A stretch of 37,254 nucleotides of DNA from CAZSAL01 sp964604825 (GTDB taxonomy: Bacteria; Elusimicrobiota; Elusimicrobia; 2-01-FULL-59-12): contig CAZSAL010000024.1 in assembly GCA_964604825.1 (NCBI GenBank), positions 1-37,254 of the forward strand, written 5' to 3'. A program made the translations under genes and the position numbers. Shown here in pieces: positions 32,276 through 37,254 of the stretch. Numbering within the stretch: position 1 is the stretch's first letter; the number at the start of each line of letters is the position of its first letter. The notes below the pieces were generated by a model that saw only the letters and a list, made by a program, of their open reading frames with translations, searched no databases and had not been told where the DNA came from.

Positions 32276-32304
32276 TTGAAAATAGTTTCTTTTCGATCTA
32301 TTAT
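32276..32304 (+). promoter_or_regulatory. Promoter of the abiE operon
   Basis: TTGAAA (32276-32281), an exact 17-nt spacer and TATTAT (32299-32304) are followed by 7 nt and the ATG at 32312. No Shine-Dalgarno fits between, so a leaderless transcript is expected. Confidence 0.65.
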
Positions 32305-32311
32305 GTAGACC

Positions 32312-33073
32312 ATGGGTATACAAAATACAGGCAAGTTACAACTCCTTCTAAAAAGCTGGCCTCCCGGGGTGGTATACACGTCTTCCTGGCTGGCCAAGCA
32401 TGGTGTGTCCAGGGGGCTTCTAAAAAAATATCGGCAAAACGGATGGGTGGAAGCGATCGGACATGGGGCTGTGATCCGTTCTGGAGACAAAGTGATTTGG
32501 ACCGGAGGATTGTGGGCGATACAGAACCAATTGGAACTCAAAATCCACGCTGGTGGGAAAACGGCTCTTGAGTTGCAAGGCTATGGGCACTATGTTCCAC
32601 TTGGCAAAGGCTACCTCGTTTATTTATTCGCCCCGCCAAACCAAAAGCTGCCCGGGTGGTTTAATGGCCATTCCTGGGACGTTAAAACACGACTGGTTAA
32701 GACCAATCTCTTTACCGGAAACAACGAACTGGGTCTAACCCGAAGAGATATGGGAGCATATTCGATAAACCTGTCCGCGCCGGAGCGCGCTATGATGGAG
32801 ACCTTGCATTTGGTCCCTTTTGAAGTTTCCTTTGAAGGAGCGCAACAACTGATGGAGGGATTGGCGACACTAAGGCCTTCTCTTGTGCAAAACTTGCTTA
32901 TAAATTGCCACTCACTCAAAGTCAGGAGACTATTTATGTACCTGGCGGAGAAATGCAATCTCCCCTGGGTCAGTAAAGTGGACTTATCCAGGGTAAATTT
33001 CGGGAAAGGAAAGCGAGTCATCGTCCAAGGTGGCCGTTTCGATTCTAAATATAAAATAACGGTGGCAAAATGA
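32312..33073 (+). CDS. abiEi: AbiEi family antitoxin
   Basis: A 253-residue protein with the two-part layout of AbiEi. An N-terminal winged helix (about 8-60: LLKSWPPGVVYTSSWLAKHGVSRGLLKKYRQNGWVEAIGHGAV) binds the operon operator. A C-terminal domain begins around LWAIQNQLELKIHAGGKTALELQGYGHYVPLG and contains LSAPERAMMETL and FEGAQQLMEGLATLRP. In type IV toxin-antitoxin systems it both represses transcription and antagonises the AbiEii nucleotidyltransferase. It overlaps abiEii by 4 nt (ATGA). The length is typical of chromosomal AbiEi with the DUF6088-like N-terminus. The DNA looks more A+T-rich than the flanking operons by eye, in keeping with a horizontally acquired cassette. Confidence 0.9.
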   Translation: MGIQNTGKLQLLLKSWPPGVVYTSSWLAKHGVSRGLLKKYRQNGWVEAIGHGAVIRSGDKVIWTGGLWAIQNQLELKIHAGGKTALELQGYGHYVPLGKGYLVYLFAPPNQKLPGWFNGHSWDVKTRLVKTNLFTGNNELGLTRRDMGAYSINLSAPERAMMETLHLVPFEVSFEGAQQLMEGLATLRPSLVQNLLINCHSLKVRRLFMYLAEKCNLPWVSKVDLSRVNFGKGKRVIVQGGRFDSKYKITVAK

Positions 33074-34005
33074 AGGACCGTCCTTTTTTCGCCGAATGTG
33101 AATTATTGCTCCGAGTATTGCCTTACGTGGCCGAGGAAAAGGAGTTTGCGCTCAAGGGCGGTACAGCCATCAATTTTTTCTTAAGAGACCTGCCAAGACT
33201 ATCGGTCGATATCGATTTGACATATCTTCCGTTAGCTCCACGGGAGGAATCCCTGAAACAAATAGGTTCCGCGCTGGAGAGGATTTCCAAATCCGTGCGG
33301 CACGCCATCCCCAAGGCTCAGGTACGGGAAAATTTCTTAAGTAAACCCAGACGGGCTTCGAAACTGTTCATACGGGAAGGAACAGTTCAAATCAAAATTG
33401 AGCCCAACGAAGTTCTGCGAGGGTCCGTCTATCCCCCTGAGGAAAAAAGCCTTTCGCCAAAAGCGGAAGAATCCTTTGGGCTCAATGCCGCCATAAAAAC
33501 GCTTTCCGCAGCAGACCTCTATGGAGGCAAGATTTGCGCGGCTCTGGACCGCCAGCATCCAAGGGACTTTTTTGATCTTAAGATTCTTTTGGAGAATGAA
33601 GGGATCGCTGAAAATATTCGCAAGGCGTTTGTCGTTTATCTGGCCAGCACCGACCGACCCATGCATGAACTCTTTGGGCAATCCCCCCGGGACTTCAGCA
33701 GAGTCTTCGAAACAGAATTGCTTGGAATGGCCATGGTTCCGGTCCGCTATGAGGAGCTTGAAAAGGTGCGCGATAACCTCGTGCCACTATTGAAATCGGC
33801 GCTAACGATGCCGGAGAAGCAATTTCTCATTTCGTTGAAGGAAGGAAACCCTCAATGGGATTTGTTGGGTCTCCAGGGAATCGACCGTCTGCCCGGTGTG
33901 CAATGGAAACTTATGAACATCCGCAAAATGGATAAGCGCAAGCACGCCCAGATGCTTGCCAAATTGAAAAAGGTCCTTGATTTCGGCAACACTCGGGCAT
34001 CGTGA
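33070..34005 (+). CDS. abiEii: AbiEii nucleotidyltransferase toxin
   Basis: A 311-residue toxin of the AbiEii/DUF1814 nucleotidyltransferase family, which transfers nucleotides to cellular targets such as tRNA and gives abortive phage resistance. The GG motif FALKGGTAINFFLRD (residues 27-40) and catalytic acids D47/D49 in LSVDIDLTYL are intact. Downstream, KIEPNEVLRG, LYGGKICAALDRQHPRDFFDLKILL supply the other conserved motifs, including the HPRDxxD signature. The start overlaps the antitoxin stop, the usual arrangement. The reading frame is full length, so the system is probably functional. After the stop, the gap to 34101 shows no gene; a tRNA gene follows. Confidence 0.92.
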   Translation: MKDRPFFAECELLLRVLPYVAEEKEFALKGGTAINFFLRDLPRLSVDIDLTYLPLAPREESLKQIGSALERISKSVRHAIPKAQVRENFLSKPRRASKLFIREGTVQIKIEPNEVLRGSVYPPEEKSLSPKAEESFGLNAAIKTLSAADLYGGKICAALDRQHPRDFFDLKILLENEGIAENIRKAFVVYLASTDRPMHELFGQSPRDFSRVFETELLGMAMVPVRYEELEKVRDNLVPLLKSALTMPEKQFLISLKEGNPQWDLLGLQGIDRLPGVQWKLMNIRKMDKRKHAQMLAKLKKVLDFGNTRAS

Positions 34006-34101
34006 TATCGAGATGACACAGCGATACTTGGGAGTGATTTCGGAGGCCCGACACGACATCGCTAATACGCTTGGGGAGCTATTCTCTGAGCCCGGAAAAT
34101 T

Positions 34102-34175
34102 TGGAGCGGGTGATGGGAATCGAACCCACGTCTAAAGCTTGGGAAGCTTTCATTCTACCATTGAACTACACCCGC
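34102..34175 (-). tRNA. tRNA-Gly, anticodon CCC
   Basis: A 74-nt cloverleaf including an encoded CCA. The acceptor stem is GCGGGTG / CACCCGC with discriminator T, the D arm GTTC / GAAT (imperfect), and the anticodon stem AAAGC / GCTTT around the loop TTCCCAA, so the anticodon is CCC, reading GGG. The T arm is GTGGG-TTCGATT-CCCAT. It closely resembles the glyU type. The 3' end points toward the abiE genes. The gap 34176-34227 holds nothing else visible. Confidence 0.95.
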
Positions 34176-34227
34176 AACTGCTGAGCCCCGCTGGGACAGC
34201 GTTATTATACAAACGATGGACGAACAG

Positions 34228-35928
34228 TTAATCCGCGGCGGCGGCCGCGCCCATAACGTAAGGCAAAATCTCCCAATCCATTTCCCGGACGGTGTCTTCG
34301 GCGTAAACACATACCCGGTTGCCATGCCCGTAAGCGGAACGCCACAGTTGGAAGAACTCTGTCCCCACCGGAACACCCGTAGGATACATCGCTTGAACGG
34401 ACGTGTGGGCCGGTACGACATTAATATCCACGCCGTAAGACGCTCTCCAGACCTGATCGTAATAACTGGTCAGCTTTTCATACCGTCCGGGCCCATTCGG
34501 CCAATCCAGGCTGGAATCCTCGATTTGCGGCATGACGCCATAACGACGGGCCAGATCGAGATGGCTGGCCAGATCGACCGAAGAAAATTTCGCCAGATCC
34601 GGATGACCGGCAACGTCAATAAAGGCCAGGACAGAATCCCACGACGGATGTTTTTTACGCTCTGCCGTCAGAAATTCCAGAGCGCCGCGGACCCGCGCGG
34701 TATTGAGTTTCGTCCGTGCGGCGTAGAACGCATCCATTTCACGCGGATGTGTTTCCCAGAAATACGCGGACCCAGGTTGGAAAATAAGGACCGGATCAAA
34801 ACCCAGCGCTTTCTGCATATCCTTCCGGGCATCAGGATTCATCGGCGTCCATTGATCCGGGGCTTCGTCGGTTCCACCCGCAGGCTCAAAGTAGATCTCC
34901 GCGAAATCGACTCCGTCCCAGCGGTATTGCTCCAGAAACTCACGCGTCAAAGAAAATACTTTTTCGCGGCAGGCCGGGTTCTCAAAGTTTACGAGCGAAC
35001 GCCAGAAAATCCTGGCGTCAGTCAGAGCGGCGGTCTTCTCCCGGCACTCCGGGTTTACCTTCCAGAACTCGTTGGTCACGTGCGGCCATTCAAACCAGGC
35101 ATCTACGGCAACTCCATACCTGTGAGCCGTCCGTATCAGCGAAGCGTAATCGTACTCCTGCATATCCCAGGTTGCGGCATAAATCCGCCGGATACCCCAG
35201 CGGCGCCATTTCGCCGCAAGTCCCTTCAAATCCGCATGCGCGCCGCGATTGCCCGGATCAAAATATGCCTCAGCCAACGATTTCTTTGCAGGCGGCCGAA
35301 GATTCAATTCATGTACCAGGAGCCAGGGCAGATCCGGATAGCGGGAAAAACCTTTTCCTGAAAGCCCGTCGTATAACCCGGCAAAAAGGACGATCTTTCC
35401 TTTTCCAAATCGGATCTCCAACCCCAGTGGTCTGGCCGTCTCGCTGTCCACATATAGCCAGCGAATGTTGTCGTCTTCCGCAGCGTCAAATGCGGCGACT
35501 AAAGGGTGATCCGGCCAGCGCATCTCAAGATTCTTATCAAGCCGGTCCTGAACGTGAAACACCGGATGAGGCGTGGCCGTTTTGATATGCAGGGCCTCAA
35601 TCAATGGCGATGGCCCGTCGCTGATCAGAACCTTTCCATTTTTTACCGCGGACATAAGGACTTCCAGATCCGCCTGCTTCAAATGCCGCGCCGCAGCGTT
35701 CGGCAGGCAGATAAATGACCTCTCCGGCAATTTCAAGCCGGTCAAAGCACAGCTGCTGACAGGAACTCCGAGCAGATGGAAAGTGGATCCGAAACTCTCC
35801 GCATCAAGACGGTTTGCTTTCGATAAATCAGGTGAAACAACCAGCAGCATTCCGGCCTTCGGCGACGCAAACGCGAACCCGCATATCGTCAGGCACGACA
35901 TCGCGGCAAGAAATCTAATGGCGCGCAT
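34228..35928 (-). CDS. Exported GHL-type barrel protein, paralogue of the deacetylase's C-terminal half
   Basis: A 566-residue protein. The start at 35928 begins a signal peptide (MRAIRFLAAMSCLTICGFAFA), whereas the longer open frame to 36186 runs antisense-free but over the neighbour and has no leader. Residues about 60-215 match the small alpha/beta domain of the 1333-residue protein (AAARHLKQADLEVLMSAVKNGKVLISDGPSPL; LFAGLYDGLSGKGFSRYPDLPWLLVHELNL). The barrel (about 216-550) has AEAYFDPGNRG, DAWFEWPHVTNEFW and RWDGVDFAE (W337, D338, E344). The tail VDINVVPAHTSVQAMYPTGVPVGTEFFQLW and DWEILPYVMG are also shared. The deacetylase domain is absent. It would act in the periplasm on a glycan. 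It overlaps the upstream gene by 14 nt and has no clear Shine-Dalgarno. Confidence 0.82.
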   Translation of the reverse strand: MRAIRFLAAMSCLTICGFAFASPKAGMLLVVSPDLSKANRLDAESFGSTFHLLGVPVSSCALTGLKLPERSFICLPNAAARHLKQADLEVLMSAVKNGKVLISDGPSPLIEALHIKTATPHPVFHVQDRLDKNLEMRWPDHPLVAAFDAAEDDNIRWLYVDSETARPLGLEIRFGKGKIVLFAGLYDGLSGKGFSRYPDLPWLLVHELNLRPPAKKSLAEAYFDPGNRGAHADLKGLAAKWRRWGIRRIYAATWDMQEYDYASLIRTAHRYGVAVDAWFEWPHVTNEFWKVNPECREKTAALTDARIFWRSLVNFENPACREKVFSLTREFLEQYRWDGVDFAEIYFEPAGGTDEAPDQWTPMNPDARKDMQKALGFDPVLIFQPGSAYFWETHPREMDAFYAARTKLNTARVRGALEFLTAERKKHPSWDSVLAFIDVAGHPDLAKFSSVDLASHLDLARRYGVMPQIEDSSLDWPNGPGRYEKLTSYYDQVWRASYGVDINVVPAHTSVQAMYPTGVPVGTEFFQLWRSAYGHGNRVCVYAEDTVREMDWEILPYVMGAAAAAD

Positions 35929-37254
35929 GGGAAAGAGCGTTAGAAAACTGCCGGATCCAGACGGCTCTCTGCGGGCTGTCCGGGAAAGGAATGTGATCCA
36001 ACAAAGCGTCCAATTCCTGGCTCGGCCGTGAAAAACCGGTTCTCGGATTCCAGACCATAGCTTCGGATGAAATAAGTTCGGGATGAGAGACGGGGATCCA
36101 TACCATTGGAAAATGCGCGGCCAGCTGATAAAAAGCCATTTCCTCTTTACCCAGCCTCGGCCTTGTACGGAGGAAAGAGGGATCATCGACTATGATCAAT
36201 TTCGCCCGTTCCGTCAACAGAGGATACCCCGCCGCATGGCGAATTAATTTCCGCATATATTTCAGCACAGCTACCCGCACATTCCCCGCCGTATCGATCA
36301 AGCGCCCGGAATTGATCTCATCCGGCTCGTTAAAAGGATTCTTCAAAAACTCATAAATATAAGTCACCGGACGCAAAGACCGGCCCGCATCCGAAAAGAA
36401 CTGCAATTCATCCTTGTTGAAGGAAGGCAGGGGAATCTCGGCTCCTCCTTCAAGAATGAAGACTTTCTTGTGCATCAACAGGGCCAGGCTCAACAGGCGA
36501 GTACATGAGGTTATAGATTCGTGTCCGAGATCCTGGTAGCCGCTGTTAGTATAAAGCGATAATCCCACTGCGTCCGCGCGGCCGATCCAGTCCGGGAGGT
36601 CGAACGCCGCGAAAGCGGGCCGCCCCATATACATTTTTTCCGGGAGATAGCCGCTGATCTGAATGATAAACGGAACGTCGGGCCGCTTGCTCTCGCTGTG
36701 CCATATGCCGCGGCATTGCTCATAGAGATCCACAAACCAGTCGTTGATGCACCGGACAAAATCAAAGTAAGCTGCGGGCGCGGACTTAAAAACGGGATCC
36801 GCCTCGTTTCGGGGAAGGGGAACGGAATCAAAGGAGCGAAATGCCGTACCGTAGGAACTATTCATCGCGTCCACGGAATTAAAATGCGCGGGAAGCCAGC
36901 GATGCCATTCGGCTTCGGCGGATTCCGTATACTGCGTAATTTCATAGGAACGCGTCTGAGCGGAATATTCCAGGAATCCTCCGCGCTGCGATACGAAGGG
37001 CTCGCTGAAAGGACCAAGATTTATGCCCCAAAGATTGCGCAAATGCCCGTAGCGCCGCGCATAGAAATGCGTTTCTTCTTTCATCCATGCGGCGTAATCC
37101 GCCTTACCCACCGTTGTGCAGAAATAATCCCGGGTACGCTGGCCGTCCGGCATCACGCCGCGCTCAGTCAAAATATTCCCGTATAGATAATTAAAGCGCT
37201 CACCCTTTGCGTCCGGCGGATAGGAAGCGTCGATCCGCGTAAAAACAAATAAAA
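35915..37254 (-). CDS. Glycoside-hydrolase-like protein, GH42/GH5-like barrel (N-terminus outside window)
   Basis: The frame is open from the stop at 35915 to the window edge. The stretch before the TTG at 37171 (LFVFTRIDASYPPDAKGERF, then NYLYGNI) is clearly coding, so the true start lies beyond 37254. At least 446 residues are present. Landmarks of a clan GH-A type barrel are WGINLGPFSEPFV, where Glu before Pro could be the acid/base, AEWHRWLPAHFNSVDAMNSSYGTAFRSFDSVPLP, the GH42-like lid region, and KVFILEGGAEIP, where Glu is a candidate nucleophile. The C-terminal 100 residues resemble the alpha/beta regions beside the GHL barrels (VWIPVSHPELISSEAMVWNPRTG). It is probably co-transcribed with the following GHL gene. 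Exact family not certain. Confidence 0.72.
   Translation of the reverse strand, partial: LFVFTRIDASYPPDAKGERFNYLYGNILTERGVMPDGQRTRDYFCTTVGKADYAAWMKEETHFYARRYGHLRNLWGINLGPFSEPFVSQRGGFLEYSAQTRSYEITQYTESAEAEWHRWLPAHFNSVDAMNSSYGTAFRSFDSVPLPRNEADPVFKSAPAAYFDFVRCINDWFVDLYEQCRGIWHSESKRPDVPFIIQISGYLPEKMYMGRPAFAAFDLPDWIGRADAVGLSLYTNSGYQDLGHESITSCTRLLSLALLMHKKVFILEGGAEIPLPSFNKDELQFFSDAGRSLRPVTYIYEFLKNPFNEPDEINSGRLIDTAGNVRVAVLKYMRKLIRHAAGYPLLTERAKLIIVDDPSFLRTRPRLGKEEMAFYQLAAHFPMVWIPVSHPELISSEAMVWNPRTGFSRPSQELDALLDHIPFPDSPQRAVWIRQFSNALSHARH

Noticed and set aside
34102..34175. Attachment site (attL/attR) formed by the tRNA-Gly 3' end
   Set aside because: I could not find a second copy of the tRNA 3' end in the window and there is no integrase gene.
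34216..35361. Plus-strand open frame of 381 codons opposite the GHL gene
   Set aside because: It is antisense to a protein with clear paralogy to the 1333-residue protein; the frame is a shadow.

Overview
The window reads as a chromosomal fragment of a Gram-negative, probably uncultured bacterium. It encodes outer-membrane barrels, a tripartite RND pump, many Sec signal peptides and a FlgD-type Ig tail. The PorV-like barrel, FlgD_ig tail, DUF2334/GHL fusion and dense palindromic intergenic repeats resemble what is often seen in Elusimicrobiota or Omnitrophota genomes; that placement is a low-confidence inference. No phage, IS transposase or CRISPR array is visible.

Layout. 1-4656 is a signalling block: the end of a histidine kinase, a REC-PAS-HisKA-HATPase protein, a solute-binding-like protein without signal peptide, and a GAF-GAF-GGDEF diguanylate cyclase. 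5094-11245 is a secretion and surface block: a PorV/UPF0164-like barrel, three paralogous secreted proteins of an unrecognised family, a two-domain PapD-like chaperone, and a secreted protein with a FlgD-type tail. 11331-16630 is a two-gene exopolysaccharide-like unit: a 1333-residue exported DUF2334 deacetylase plus GHL-barrel protein, and a processive GT2 synthase. This is the PgaB/PgaC arrangement built from other domains. 16739-17835 (minus) holds a small putative barrel and a cysteine-free Rrf2 regulator. 17918-25534 is a sulfur amino acid operon: metY, cysK, a DUF3034 barrel, a CBS-domain cystathionine beta-synthase, a cystathionine gamma-lyase/synthase, a GAPDH and an RBBP9-like hydrolase. 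It is preceded by a Cys-codon-rich leader peptide and an intrinsic terminator. 25531-32080 (minus) is a Cu(I)/Ag(I) efflux operon: a small Cys/Met/His protein, cusC, cusB, cusA and a CxxC HMA-like protein. 32312-34005 is an AbiEi/AbiEii toxin-antitoxin pair beside tRNA-Gly(CCC). 34228-37254 (minus) holds a second GHL-type protein, paralogous to the C-terminal half of the 1333-residue protein, and a partial glycoside-hydrolase-like protein.

Working together. The first three blocks could form a sensing, c-di-GMP and matrix/surface module. The sulfur operon combines direct sulfhydrylation with reverse transsulfuration, and appears to be controlled both by an Rrf2 repressor and by cysteine-codon attenuation. 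Several genes at independent promoters have a -10 box only 6-8 nt before the ATG and no Shine-Dalgarno, suggesting leaderless mRNAs. Many intergenic gaps carry palindromic repeats, and one of these has entered the 5' end of cusB. All matches were judged by eye from motifs; no database search or folding was run.
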